The notes: generated by a model not told the origin, from the sequence alone. DNA of 64,000 nt from Moniliophthora roreri (GCA_001466705.2 LATX02000100.1:186001-250000); one strand, 5' to 3'. Positions 21,428-32,754 are shown, numbered from the stretch's first letter. Numbers and translations are program-made.

Positions 21428-23581
21428 ATGACATTCACCATCATTTCCACTTTTGCATACGTTCTAGTATCGGTTTGTGCTTGGGGCATATACCTCAAGT
21501 TCAAACGTCCAGGAAAGTTGCCACCAGGACCTAAAGGCTACCCCATCGTGGGGAACCTCTTCCAGCTCGATGTGGACCGACCGTGGCATTCTCTACTTGA
21601 ATGGAAGAAGATTTATGGTGCGTCGTAGCTGTATTCAGGGCACACATTTTTCTTAAATGAATCGCAACTAGGCGACATCGTTTATTTTCGCCTGTTCAAC
21701 CAGGACGTTATTGTATTGAACTCGGCCAAAGCAGCTGGGGATCTCCTCGACCGTCGCGCCGCCAACTACTCCCAGAGACCTCGAATGCCTGTCACGGAAT
21801 GCTTGACTGGCGAGTTGAATATGGCATTGATGGATCATGGAACGAGGTGGGTCTTCAAAAAGCACCGGGCAATACCTTTATACTTCACAATTTGATAGAT
21901 GGCGCTCCATGCATCGTGCTGCACATGAAGCTTTGAACATAAAAGCCAGTGTTGACTACATGTCAATACAAATGCGTGAAGGTATTCAGCTTGCGCTGGA
22001 TATCTTGAATAGCTCACAGGAATGTCATGATCACGTATATCGGTATTGTTGCCTGTCTATTAACAATAAGTTCGAGGGGCTAAAAAGACGATGTACAGGT
22101 TCACCTCGCTCATAAGCGCGTCTCTCATATATAATGATACCTCCCGTCACCATGCAATCATAAAAGAACTGTCAAGTATGATGAAGGATATGGTCCTAGC
22201 AAGCACACCTGGAAAATATTTCGCGAACCACCTTCCCGTCCTTGAACACGTCCCAGAGCTTCTTGCGACATGGAAACAGGAAATGAAGGCAAAGCACAAT
22301 ATGTACACCGAGAGCATTTTGAGATTCTTTGTTCCTATCAAGGAATTGGTAGTACGTCTGTATACCCGAACTGAAACTGAACTGATGAGTTCGACAATCC
22401 ACAGGTACACAAGCAGGAGTCTGAGCCGAGCTTCTGCAAAATGCTTGTTGAAACGCATGAGCGACATGGGCTTAATGACTTGGAGTCAGCCTGGTTGGCT
22501 GCGGTGCTTTAGTGTGTTTCCCCTGTTCTATTTTCCACCTTCCACTTATCTCTTTCATTCCCAGCGTGGGAGGACATGATACAGTGCTGTTTCTCAGAAA
22601 GACAATCCTATAGAAGTTTACTAACCATTCTCTGCAGTCTCTGACCACTATTGAGTGGCTTATCGTTGCCATGCTCGCCTTCCCCAATGTTCAACGGAAA
22701 GCCCAAGCAGAAATTGACACTGTCATTGGTCAAACTAGGATACCGACGTTGGCCGACATGGAAGATCTCCCCTATATGCGTGCAGTTGTGAAAGAGGTTC
22801 GGATGCTTGCTTTTCGTAGCTCCCGATGCATTCCTGATGTCTAATATTGATTTCAGGTTCTTCGTTGGCGCCCTGCAGCCCCAATTGGCGTACTCCATGC
22901 TTCACTCGAAGCGAGTGCCGGATTTCTTTACCTTTAAAGCCTTAATTTACTTGGGCGGTTCCAGGACGACATTTATGAAGGCTACCACATCCCAAAAGGT
23001 AGCTGGATTATATCAAACATACTGTGAGCCTTTCACATCCTCCAACTCCGACCCACTAATGAACGATACAAGCGCCATGAATCATGATCCTGCGACGTAT
23101 GGCCAAGATCCAGATGTTTTTCGACCTGAACGGTTTCTTAACGAAGATGGGACACACAAAGAGTCGCCTCCTGATACCAAGGATGAAGGACATTATTCGT
23201 TTGGATTTGGTCGGAGGTGCGTGTATTTACTATTTATGGCATAAATGGCTATATTTTGACCCGTTAACTATACGACTTAGGATCTGTCCAGGTAGACACC
23301 TCGCGTCGAACATTGTACTGAGTTTTGCGATAGTACTTTGGGCTGCAAAACTCGAACCTGGAAAAGACGCGCACGGAAATGAGGTCCCAATTAGCATTTC
23401 AAATGACCAAGCGATTGGTTTTCTCAGGTGAGAGATACATGATATTCCACCCGAGCGGTCGACTAAGAATACTAAACCATGGTTTGGGCATAGTCGGGTG
23501 CCGGCATATCATGTTTCAGCTAAAGCTCGGTTTCCTGAGGCTCTGGAGATGTTGAAGATGGCGAAAGAAGAATCAATGTAG
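21428..23581 (+). CDS. Cytochrome P450, tandem copy 4
   Basis: 512 aa, 12 exons: 21428-21617, 21672-21846, 21899-22042, 22099-22351, 22405-22511, 22565-22583, 22638-22796, 22857-22910, 22965-23023, 23073-23216, 23281-23427, 23494-23581. Motifs: membrane anchor, LPPGPKGYPIVGN, WRSMHR, GGHDT in the I-helix (AGxDT in the sisters), EVLRW, PERF, FGFGRRICPGR. The Ala to Gly change next to the oxygen-binding Thr may tune activity; that is inference. The intron after exon 8 starts with GC (22911-22912), as in copy 1. Both flanks are nearest to copy 1. The substrate is unknown. Confidence 0.9.
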
Positions 23582-24892
23582 TGGCTATCTTGTAGAGTTG
23601 ATTTTCGCGTGTACAAAACCTCGAGATTACAGCATTCTGAATGTAAAAGTCGAATTACGCTAATTTCTTTTGCATCTAGTAGAAAGCCTACCTTCGATTT
23701 CGTTCTTTTTGAATTACGCCACATCAGAGCCATACCTGTCATACGTAGGCGGGAAGTTTCTTCACTCCCTTTGATGACAATGGTGAAGCATAACACAAGG
23801 ACTTATCGGCGAAAGCCAGAACTCGTCAATCTGGGGGATGAAAATGAGTCTGGGTTACCAGCTACGAGAAGAAATGAATACACACGACTGGAAATTTTCT
23901 GACAGACTGAGGATCTGAGGTTCCGACTTGAGAGATCATGCAAGTCGAGAAGAAAGTGACAAAGCGCTCAACAAGCGCCTTTTGAGTCGCCAACATAGTG
24001 TGACAGGACTGTTTGGTACATGTCACACAATGGTTCCTTTTTCTCAAACGACCATGTTGCCCGCTGTCTTCGGTTTGCTGCGCTCTTCGTCCCCACAGAA
24101 GGCTCCAAAATTTGACCAAAGTGAGACTACAGCTATTGTTTCCACTTGCTTGCGCCTTGCTAACTTGCTTTCATTGTGTAGCTTGCTCTGTTGCTGGATG
24201 CCGTCAGGACACGAAACCGGTGGAAGAGCTGATTGATGAACCCTACACGCCACTATCACGAACATACTGTTGCCTTCCTTTTTCCCACTTCTCAGTCATT
24301 TTGATCCTCGAATTCTCATTCCGAGCATCGTAGTCATTGCCTCGAAGTCTGGGCAGGTCCGCTAGCCTCAGGCTCGTACAGGTGATCGTGGTCACTGCCA
24401 AGTACGTCAATCCTCATTATCTCAACGTTCATTTTCTGATTGATTACTCCCAGTACCCACATCTCCCGACATTTTCAACGCAGTTTCATAGGATATACAA
24501 TTTCAATACAACGCCCCCACATTCCTGCCCCGCCTGTGTTCCACCCACCCTCACCTACGTACCCGGAATGGCAACGGATACGTCGCGGCAAGCGGGAGGA
24601 GCGTATGTTTAAGGTTAAAAGCCCGTTGGGAGAAAGAGCTCTACTCCAGAAACCTGAAACAACTGACTTGTTCTATGATGCAGGTAGCTCAAGTGTTAAT
24701 GAGAATATGCCGGCTATTTAATTGAGCGTATCTTCCTCCGAGTTGGAAACTAATTCGACGTTATTTGACAGAGAAACATGGTGATTTAGTCTGGCGTGCG
24801 TCGATTGGGGGAAAGAAATGTTATCATAGATGGTTCTGGTGCACTACCAAACGATATTGATTGCGCAGTACTTTGAAAGTAATCTCGCATCC
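23582..24892. other. Intergenic with Rep-A copy
   Basis: P450 copy 4 3' flank to about 23680, then a Rep-A copy (23935-24720), then ~170 bp of unremarkable sequence before a tRNA gene. No protein gene is recognised. Confidence 0.5.
23935..24720 (+). repeat. Rep-A dispersed repeat
   Basis: Opens with GTCGAGAAGAAAGTGACAAA and GCGCTCAACAAGCGCCTTTT, followed by the GTACATGTCACACAATGG block and an ATG-led open stretch. It ends with a segment rich in CCCACC like the 3' ends of the copies at 27000 and 34190. Confidence 0.6.
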
Positions 24893-24987
24893 CCGACCTT
24901 AGCTCAGTTGGAAGAGCACAAGACTGTAATCGGATATCTGGGGTGTTAGGAATCTTGGGGTCGCCTGTTCGAACCAGGCAGGTCGGA
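24893..24987 (+). tRNA. tRNA-Tyr (GTA) with intron
   Basis: Acceptor stem CCGACCT pairs with AGGTCGG. D-arm GCTCAGTTGGAAGAGC. Anticodon stem CAAGA pairs with TCTTG, with anticodon GTA at 24926-24928. An intron of ~22 nt begins one base after the anticodon. The T-arm GCCTGTTCGAACCAGGC is perfect, and A is the discriminator base. Eukaryotic tRNA-Tyr genes normally carry such an intron. Two decayed relatives lie at 29011 and 32755. Confidence 0.9.
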
Positions 24988-25734
24988 GTGACGCGGAACA
25001 GAGCATTTTTGCTCGACGAGGCATTACTATCTTGGTAAGCTAATTTGTGACAAATGAAGCTTCGTTGACTTTTTGTTCGTCATTATAGATTAACGAATAT
25101 GCTACTTTCAGGACCCATATTTGGTGGCGGTCAGTAACGTTACTGACCTCCTTTGCAGTGAAATGTATGGGCCCATGTTTATTTGGTTGAGAAATGGTGA
25201 CGGCTGTGATGGTGGGAGAAGCTTGATGTGCTGAAGCATTTCAGTACTGTGTTCAGATGAGCCCATATATCATGATATACTTCAAATTCAGCTCAACCTT
25301 CAGCGTGATTTGGGTATCGGCCCAGTTGAAGCTGTAGAGAGAGATATCTCATTGACAGGGAAAGCTTCCATCACGACATCTGATAGTAGTTCACTCCAGG
25401 ATTGAACTGGAGAGCTTGGAGTCATTTACACAGACATGCAAATGTCGAACATTGAGTGGCGACGCGTAGGGCGGAATTACTCTTACCTGGACAAATAAAG
25501 TCTCCCCTTGTTACATTTTGACCGTGCAGTCATCTAGGAAGGTGAAAAGTAGTCGAACTCGGGCCCTGAACGAAGAGCAGTGTCATGTGTATGCAAGATC
25601 CAGAGCTAAAAAGTCATCGAAGTATACCATATCAGCTTTAAGCATGAATTGAGGGTCCCGAAGCAAAAACGAGAGGCGTTACACCATTACCGTCCGGAGC
25701 CAGAAGGCGTCGAAATGTCGTTCGAGTGTTGGAT
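24988..25734. other. Intergenic
   Basis: Just after the tRNA there is wording (CATTTTTGCTCGACGAGGCA, AATGAAGCTTCGTTGACTTT) that recurs after the F-box genes at 28917-28985 and 32668-32690, so this is the start of the tandem unit. No gene recognised. Confidence 0.45.
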
Positions 25735-27180
25735 AGTGAAGAAAGAGGCAAAGCGCCCAACAAGCGCCTTTCGAGCCGATATCGATATGACGAAAGCGTT
25801 ACCTGTCACACAACCCATCATTTTTCTCGGAACATCATGTCACCTGATTTTGCTAGGTTTTCTGCGCTCGTCGTCCTTCCAGATACTCCATACTCTGACT
25901 CAAGTGAGCCTCCCGTCATTTTCTGCAGGCTAAGAGCTCTTCTAACTCATTTTCACTACTTATGTACCTCTGCATTGCTTCGTAGTTGGACGTCGGCGGG
26001 CGGGGTGAAGGAAGGTAAAGAACCCTGGTGTTCATAGCTAGAAAGAGGTACGTGTGTCTCGTAGTATGACTGATACGCATGGTGCTCATGGATGCAGCAG
26101 TGCGCTAATGTTCCGATGTTGCCATTAACACCCGAAAGGGTACGCTCTTGCTATCCTTACTCAAATCTGCTCATGGAAGCAACCCGTCGCCAAAACCACA
26201 AATCACCTCCATCGTACTACTCTGATTTTCTATCTCTCAAGATACTTTGTATGACATCGCCCTTATTCTTTCGAACGGATGGGATTCAAGTTTGGCGGCA
26301 GTAGTAATGGGATGGGTTATGCTGCTCGGTACGTAGCTCTTGATCTTGCTTCCTATACGTTCGCTCGTAAATTTGCCCTAGCCATTGTTGCTCGCTCAGG
26401 CCACCTACGGTCATGCACCTCCCTTGTACCTCTTCTCAGATAGTATCTGAGGAAGCTGTAAATTCTCGTTCTAAACGTTGTGGTGATTCGTAATCCCTAT
26501 CATCACTCCCCTCTGACGGCTGACCAATGTCTTTACCCAGTCCTCACCACCGAACAGTAGGACACGACTTTGCAGGGCCGAAAACAGGAAAGTGAAGGGT
26601 TAGACCTGATTGATGAGTACGCTGCAGGTGTGTGTACGCTACTAATCTCAGCTTCCTGCGTGTTCGCCCAAGGCCGATCACAGCCATGATCATCGCTCAT
26701 TGTACTGTCAGATCACCATGAATCCCTTCATTCTTAACCCATTCATTTTCCTGCTCCCTTTCGTATTAACCAAAGGTAGCGGTATCGTATTCAAGGTAGG
26801 TCAAACTCGTTACCTATCGAGCCCTAGAGGTAACCGCTCACAGTTCCATTATGATAAGACAGTAATAAACAGAAGCTATTTTCGCGGAGCTTCAAGGGTG
26901 AGTCTGAGGCCTTGTTACGTAGGCCCTGCTCGCTAATAATTCTACCTTGTCAGGGTGTAGCCAAGGATCTACATTGACGTTGCATAACCTCGTCCTCCTT
27001 TCAACACCCGCCCGCATCCACAACTACATACGCTCACTGTAAATCTCTTCACTGGGCGCTGACGGGGGAACATGGCACGCAACGGAACAGTGTTTTACTC
27101 GAAGTGGGGAGTAGGAATGCGTGGGTAGTATGATAGGAAGAAGGACGGGAAAGTTTTGGGTCAGGTAGCTGAGTCGTAAT
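25735..27180 (+). repeat. Rep-A dispersed repeat, long copy 1
   Basis: One of the longest copies (~1.4 kb). Landmarks in order: AAGCGCCCAACAAGCGCCTT, AAAGCGTTACCTGTCACACA, ATG-led open stretch, GTGAG site, TTGGACGTCGGCGGGCGGGG, GAGGTACGTGTGTCTCG, GATGCAG, AAAGGGTACGCTCTTGC, GGTACGTAGCTCTTGATC, AACAGGAAAGTGAAGGGTTA, TCGTTACCTATCGAGCCCTA, TAGCCAAGGATCTACATTG, and a 3' part with CAACGGAACAGTG. GTACGT-type donors and CAG acceptors recur at fixed places. No long reading frame. Confidence 0.65.
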
Positions 27181-27463
27181 CCTTTACGCAGGGTCAATTG
27201 GGTGCTCGTCATCTACGTGTTTCCATACCAGCCTACACACTAATCTTGCTATGCTAGAAGGGGCTTCGTGATGCAATCAACGTGTGCCTCAGGTTGGCGA
27301 AGAATGATCTCGAGTATGAGGAATATGATAGTTTGTCAATATTTGGATGTATGTTTGAGTTGCACTCACCGTCGAGGTGGGCTCGCAGCCGAGTGACACT
27401 GATCATGGCGAGGAATGTTTTATTGTGACAGCTCATTGTCTACAATAGTGTCCCACCCTGCCA

Positions 27464-27470
27464 TATATAA
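27464..27470 (+). promoter_or_regulatory. F-box gene core promoter (TATA)
   Basis: ACAATAGTGTCCCACCCTGC followed by CATATATAAATAC. The same string precedes the F-box genes at 31290 and 34830, the pseudogene at 36964 and, inverted, the gene at 15546. A leader intron (donor GTACGT at ~27530) follows. Confidence 0.7.
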
Positions 27471-27597
27471 ATACTTAGTTCTTCCCAGTTCATCGCGTCG
27501 CTCATCAATTATTCTTTCTCTACAATCAGGTACGTCCCATATATCTTGACGCTCACTGCAAATTCTAAAAGCTTTCAAGAGCAGCTTTAGATTTCCA

Positions 27598-28899
27598 ATG
27601 ATGCTCTCACAAGAACTCATTGATCTCATCATCGACGAGCTCTCGTGCGATAAAAAGGCACTGATCAACGTATCATCGGTTTCTCGTTCATGGGTTCCTC
27701 GTTCTCGCAATCATCTCTTCCGCACCCTCCATCTTCTGCCAGTTTCACGGAGAGAAGCTCCCCGCTACCTAGCTACCGGGACGATGGAATACCACACCCA
27801 AGAATTTATCGACCTCTGTTCGCACCCTCATTCCACTATCTCCAACGCAGGTCCAACACATATTAAAATGACGTTGAGTTTTTACGATAGGACGCGGAGC
27901 TTATACACCCTCCCTGGATATACCGTGCCAGCATTCGGAAGGCTGTTATCGTGGCTTAGCGAGAGGCGTGAAGGAGAACGAGGATTGACAGAGACGAATG
28001 CACATAGACTATTCTGGAACGTCAGGCACCTCACTCTTTTGTGTATTGGGTCAGGTGAAAGCATAGAAATGCTCGAAAGAGTCCTTCTTCTCTCGCCCTT
28101 CCCGCGGGTCACTCAATTGACCCTCATTGATCAATCTTTTCGCTCCAGACAATCGTTTTCCGACGTAATGTCGTCCTTCGCGTCACTCAAACACTTGGCC
28201 ATTGATGCTGAAGCATTTTGCCTGTTTCCCGTGTTTGAACATTCCAGCATAGATATTTCGTTTCCTCTATCACTCACACATATCGAGGTCCCCATGCCAC
28301 GGACATTCCTGGAGGTCTTGAGGTCCTGTTCGACCCTTCATAACCTCACCACTGTTATTCGATGCCCGAACGTTGAATCAGAATGCATTGCGATTAACCA
28401 ATTCCTGGAATCCAGTGCAGCGGTGAGGGAGAGGCGCCTGAAGCACTGTAAACTCGTGCTTAGATCGTCGGAGTATTCCATGCCCCCTGGAGTCATCTAT
28501 GAGCTATCGAGGTTCATTAACTTCAACAAGGTGCAGAGTTGGATGATTGACACGGATCGGGATGCCTTCGTCGGTGGGGATATTGCGATGATGCCAAACG
28601 TCACGACGCTCGTGCTCCATAATTTCGGTAACTGGAATGAGAATTTTCTCCAGATGGCCACCGAGCTTGACGGTGTATTATCGGTTCAGTTCCCCAGTCT
28701 GCGAGTTGTGAAGATTCCGCTTTATATGGTTTTCGAGAGGTCAATTTTGCAGAGATCTGGTTGGGATAAGGTTAAAAAAAGGGTGCGTAAAGGTTCGGAG
28801 GCCCATCGTGCTATGAATGAGGAGGCGGAGAAGTTTCGGTCATTCTTGCCGAAATGCAAGGAGAAAGGGTTATTAAAAATGTTCGTTACTCCTCGGTAA
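27598..28899 (+). CDS. F-box protein, array copy 1 (433 aa)
   Basis: Single-exon gene. F-box at residues ~4-45: SQELIDLIIDELSCDKKALI, VSSVSRSWVPRSRNHLFRTL. Downstream sequence has the FPRVTQLTL, SLTHIEVP and LHNLTTVIRCP type hydrophobic repeats seen in all family members. Proposed role: Skp1-binding substrate adaptor of an SCF ubiquitin ligase in cytosol or nucleus; target unknown. It has K at the position where copies 2 and 3 read DKTALI, and it lacks several residues they have in the first third. First intact member of the tandem array. Confidence 0.87.
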   Translation: MMLSQELIDLIIDELSCDKKALINVSSVSRSWVPRSRNHLFRTLHLLPVSRREAPRYLATGTMEYHTQEFIDLCSHPHSTISNAGPTHIKMTLSFYDRTRSLYTLPGYTVPAFGRLLSWLSERREGERGLTETNAHRLFWNVRHLTLLCIGSGESIEMLERVLLLSPFPRVTQLTLIDQSFRSRQSFSDVMSSFASLKHLAIDAEAFCLFPVFEHSSIDISFPLSLTHIEVPMPRTFLEVLRSCSTLHNLTTVIRCPNVESECIAINQFLESSAAVRERRLKHCKLVLRSSEYSMPPGVIYELSRFINFNKVQSWMIDTDRDAFVGGDIAMMPNVTTLVLHNFGNWNENFLQMATELDGVLSVQFPSLRVVKIPLYMVFERSILQRSGWDKVKKRVRKGSEAHRAMNEEAEKFRSFLPKCKEKGLLKMFVTPR

Positions 28900-29010
28900 A
28901 GTTGATTGTTGTATCATTTTTGCTCTCGAGGCGTTTACTCGGGATGTTGTAGTATCTTATTGGCAAACGAAGCTTCGTTGATTTTGTTGTTCGCCAAAGT
29001 GGCAGCACTA

Positions 29011-29096
29011 CCCACCTTAGCTCAGTTGGAAGAGCACAAGACTGCAATTGAATCCTGGGACCGTGGAGATGGCTTGTTCGAACCAGGCAGTTCGGA
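29011..29096 (+). pseudogene. Decayed tRNA-Tyr copy
   Basis: Keeps the D-arm CTCAGTTGGAAGAGC, the stem CACAAGACTG and the T-arm TTGTTCGAACCAGGCA of the tRNA at 24893. The acceptor stem no longer pairs (CCCACCT against AGTTCGG), the anticodon reads GCA, and the intron region is altered. It is part of the duplicated unit and probably not functional. Confidence 0.75.
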
Positions 29097-29224
29097 TTGG
29101 ACATCCACATTATTGATGATTTTGCTCTCGAGGCGACTGTTGTCAGGACGCTCGTGAGATTGGAGTGTACTTGGCGAGCACCAAATTGAGATCGTACTTT
29201 TGCTCCCGCGCATCAGAGGTGTTG

Positions 29225-30420
29225 AGATAAAAGACTAAGCGCCCGAGTCGTTATCGATATCGATGTGACGAAAGCGTTACCCGTCACACAATCATCCTTT
29301 CCTTCTCGAAACATCACTGATTTTCTGCGCCCGTCTTCCCTAGAATGAAACCCAAGTGAGCCCCCTGTCCTTGTCTTACTGGCTCACAACTTTTCCAATT
29401 CATCTTCACGACTTGCTCAGCGTTGAATTGCTTCGTGAATCGTGGTTGGATGCTGTCGGGCGGGGGTGAAAGAAAGGTGAACGCCTTGGCGTTCGACTAG
29501 CAAGTGGTACGTGTGTCTTGTATGTCTTGTATAATGACTCGTACGCACGGCGTTCATCTTGGCAATGCAGGAAGCTTGATAGTCTTGGATGTGCCGAAGC
29601 TCCGACGTCACTACGAACACCCAAAAGGGTACGCTCTTCTATCCTTACCCGTGTGTTATTCGGCTGACGACACTCAAAGATGCTCATAGAGTCAACCTGT
29701 CGTCAAAACCTCCGAATGTCTATCTCTTCGAGATACTCTGTATGACTATCGTCCTCATCATCCTTCCCTGTGATGGCTGGCCAACAATATCATTCGTCTG
29801 GTGTTCAGAGGATATAGAATTCAGTAGCGTTATGAAACTGAAAGCAGGAGAGCAGAGAATGGTGGCACGACGAGTTACGCTGTTGGGTATGTAGCTCTTA
29901 ATCCCGCTTCCTAGACGTTTGCTCATAGCCGCGCCATAGTCATAGTTGCTTCTTTCATGCGCGGGCTACCACCTACCATCATGCACCTCCCTTGCACCTT
30001 TTTCCATATAGTATCTGGCGAAGCTCTAGGCTCTCATTCTGATCCTTGTGGGGGAATCGTGATCAGGATACTGGCCCTAGGGAGAATCACTCAGTTTCAT
30101 TCCCAATACCGTAAAAGTGAGCAGGAGTTGCTTAGATGGGAGGTTAAACTGAGTCCGAGTTTTCACCGCATACCCCCCCCTCACTCATAGTCCTACTTGG
30201 TCAGGTTATACACGCTCCCCCCCCTCCCCCACACACACATATTTCTACCCTCCGTCGCCTTCCGCTGCCCTCCACTTCAGACCCATGCCTGCACCCACAT
30301 ACGCTACCTCCTCGCCAGATGGGTCAGGGAAGGAGTACGACCCGCAGTGGAACATCGCGTTAGATGTATAGCGGGCGCCAGGATGAGACAGAAAAGAAGT
30401 CGAGGTAGGAGTGGGTAGGG
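29225..30420 (+). repeat. Rep-A dispersed repeat, long copy 2
   Basis: Same landmarks and order as copy 25735-27180: CGATATCGATGTGACGAAAG, CGTTACCCGTCACACAATCA, GGTTGGATGCTGTCGGGCGG, GGTACGTGTGTCTTG, GGCAATGCAG, AAAAGGGTACGCTCTTC, GTATGTAGCTCTTAATCCCG. It includes a C-rich and CA-rich low-complexity tract at 30170-30245. Confidence 0.65.
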
Positions 30421-30566
30421 TCGTGAAAGAGCGACAGGAAAGCGAGAAGCTTGATACCTTTCATACTCATTGTATTCAAATTGCACCGCAGCAACATCTA
30501 TTGATACTGGCCTTGCTTCATTGAAAGCGGGCCCACTCACAAGTATTGGGATACCCTATCATCGCC

Positions 30567-30657
30567 GCATTAATGGGGTAGTGGTAACCTGGGTCGTTGC
30601 CACAGCTAGATGAGCTACACCATCGACCCGCCGGGGGTTCGATTCCCCCTTAATGCA
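30567..30657 (+). tRNA. tRNA-Gly (GCC) with intron
   Basis: Acceptor stem GCATTAA pairs with TTAATGC, with discriminator A. D-arm region GGGTAGTGGTAACCT. Anticodon stem GGTCG pairs with CGACC, with anticodon GCC at 30599-30601. A ~20 nt intron follows the anticodon loop position 37. The T-arm is GGGGG TTCGATT CCCCC. All stems form, so it should be functional. It sits between the second Rep-A copy and the second F-box gene of the array. Confidence 0.85.
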
Positions 30658-31000
30658 TTATTATATTCCTCATTTCCTCCTTTTTTTTTACGTCACATTC
30701 GGATGATATCAGCACGGCTGTACATTTGATCTTCACAAGAGAACAAAGTGCGGACGGGAGAAAGAAAAAATAGGGGGAAGATAGCGCCGAATAAGAGAGG
30801 CTGTAAAAAGTACTATAATAGCAGGACACTGACAGTCAAAAAGGACGGGAAGACTCGCTGAGTAGCAGATTGGCTCGAGATCTTTTCTTTTTTTTCTTCT
30901 TTGGGGGGATGGGTTATGGAAACACGTCCAATTGCGATTTTGCATTTTCCTAGTCAATGTGGTTGATTCCTCACCAACATCTCTTCTCGTGACATATAAG

Positions 31001-31036
31001 GCGTCGGTTCATTAGTGCCACTAATGAGCCGACGTC
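31001..31036. repeat. Near-perfect palindrome
   Basis: GTCGGTTCATTAGTG is followed directly by CACTAATGAGCCGAC, with one mismatch between the arms and no loop beyond a base or two. It lies ~130 bp before the TATA of the second F-box gene. It could be a regulatory palindrome or the scar of a small inverted-repeat element. Confidence 0.6.
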
Positions 31037-31163
31037 ATAGACCTAGGCTTTTGACCGAAACCAAGGGGGTGGCAAATTTTTTTTTAATACACACGATCAA
31101 AACATCTTTGATTGTGTGGCAGGTCATTATAATTGCCCACGATATTAGTGTCCCATTCTGCCA

Positions 31164-31170
31164 TATATAA
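31164..31170 (+). promoter_or_regulatory. F-box gene core promoter (TATA)
   Basis: TTAGTGTCCCATTCTGCCAT followed by ATATAATTAC, as in the other array members. A GTACGT leader-intron donor follows at ~31222. Confidence 0.7.
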
Positions 31171-31289
31171 TTACTCAGTTCTTCCCAGCGTCGCTCATCA
31201 ATTATTTTTGCTTTACAACCAGGTACGTCGCATATACCTTGACGCTCACTGCAAATTCTAAAAGCTTTCAAGAATAGTTTGAATCTCCA

Positions 31290-32624
31290 ATGATGCTCTC
31301 ACAAGAACTCATTGACCTCATCATCGACGAACTCTCGTGCGATAAAACGGCACTAATCAACGTATCATCGGTCTCTCGCTCATGGGTTCCTCGTTCTCGC
31401 AATCATCTCTTCCGCACCCTCCGTCTTTTGCCATTTACACGGTATGGAAATCGCCGCTACCCAATTGCCCGACCAGTCTGGACGATTGAATACCACGCCC
31501 GAAGATTCATCGACCTCTGTTCGCATCCTCATTCTACTATCCCAAACGCAGGTCCAACGCACGTTGAAATGACGGCGGGTGTTTTCCCCATGTTGAGCTC
31601 TCGTATCTTGGCTGAACGTCGCGTGTCAGCATTCATAACGCTGTTATCGTGGCTCAGTGAGAAGCATGAGATGCCTGGAGGAGAACGAGGATTGACACAG
31701 ACGAATGCACATAGACTATTCTGGAACGTCAGGCACCTCACTCTTTCCTGTGTTGGGTCAGGTGAAAGCATAGAATGGCTCGAAAGTGTCTTCCTTCTTT
31801 CACCCTTTCCGCGGGTCACTCGGTTGACCATCGACGGTGAATATCAAGTTTTCCGCTCCCGACAATCGTTTTCCGATGTAGTATCCTCCTTCACATCACT
31901 TAAACAATTGTCCATCCAAACTGCATTTCGCTTGATTCCCGTGTTCGAACGTTCGAGCATAGATGTTTCGTTTCCTTTATCACTCACAGATATCGAGGTC
32001 CCGGCGCCGCTGACATCTCTGGAAATCTTGAAGTCCTGTTCGACCCTGCATCAACTCACCATTATCATTCGACTCCCGGTCGTTGAATCAGAATGCATTG
32101 CGATTAACCAATTCCTGGAATCCAGTGCAGCAGTGAGGGATGAGCGCTTGAAGCACTGTAAACTCGTGCTCAGATCGTCGGAGGTTCCCGTGCAACCTGG
32201 AGTCATCGATGGGCTGTCGAGACTCATTCACTTCAACAAGGTGCAGAGCTGGACTATCGATGCAGATTGCAAAGCCTTCGTGGGTGGTCATAGTGCGACG
32301 ATGCCAAACGCTACGACCTTCGTGCTCCGTAATCCGGAAATGATTCGTCCTTTCCCCGGGGTGACCACCGAACTCGATGGCCAATTATCAGAGTTGGTCC
32401 GGTTTCCCGGTCTGCGAGTCGTGGAGATTCCAATTTTTAAGTCCTTCAACAACTCATTGTTGGAAGGTTCTGGTTGGGATGAGGTTGAGGGAACGGTGCG
32501 TGAAGGTTCGGAGGCCCATCGTGCTATGGATGAGCTGGCGGAGAAGTCTCGGTCAATGTTGCCGAAATGCAACAAGAAGGGGTTATTAAAAGTGACCTCT
32601 GTCTATCATCCAATGTATTCGTAA
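31290..32624 (+). CDS. F-box protein, array copy 2 (444 aa)
   Basis: Single exon. F-box SQELIDLIIDELSCDKTALI then VSSVSRSWVPRSRNHLFRTL near the N-terminus. The remaining ~390 residues carry diverged hydrophobic repeats (FPRVTRLTIDGEY, SLTDIEVPAPLTSLEILKSC). Large stretches are the same at protein level as copy 3 (34830), for example the GGERGLTQTNAHRLFWNVRH region, so the two separated recently. Probable SCF ubiquitin-ligase adaptor; target unknown. The start is supported by alignment with all paralogs and by the conserved leader before it. Confidence 0.88.
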   Translation: MMLSQELIDLIIDELSCDKTALINVSSVSRSWVPRSRNHLFRTLRLLPFTRYGNRRYPIARPVWTIEYHARRFIDLCSHPHSTIPNAGPTHVEMTAGVFPMLSSRILAERRVSAFITLLSWLSEKHEMPGGERGLTQTNAHRLFWNVRHLTLSCVGSGESIEWLESVFLLSPFPRVTRLTIDGEYQVFRSRQSFSDVVSSFTSLKQLSIQTAFRLIPVFERSSIDVSFPLSLTDIEVPAPLTSLEILKSCSTLHQLTIIIRLPVVESECIAINQFLESSAAVRDERLKHCKLVLRSSEVPVQPGVIDGLSRLIHFNKVQSWTIDADCKAFVGGHSATMPNATTFVLRNPEMIRPFPGVTTELDGQLSELVRFPGLRVVEIPIFKSFNNSLLEGSGWDEVEGTVREGSEAHRAMDELAEKSRSMLPKCNKKGLLKVTSVYHPMYS

Positions 32625-32754
32625 AATTGATTGACGTATTTTATAATGGAATGACAGATACTTTGTATGTACCATTTTTGCTCTCGAGGCGTTGGCACTT
32701 TTGCTCGGCCCTGTGGATCAAAACAATCACCTCTGAGAAGTCAGGAGTGCATTA

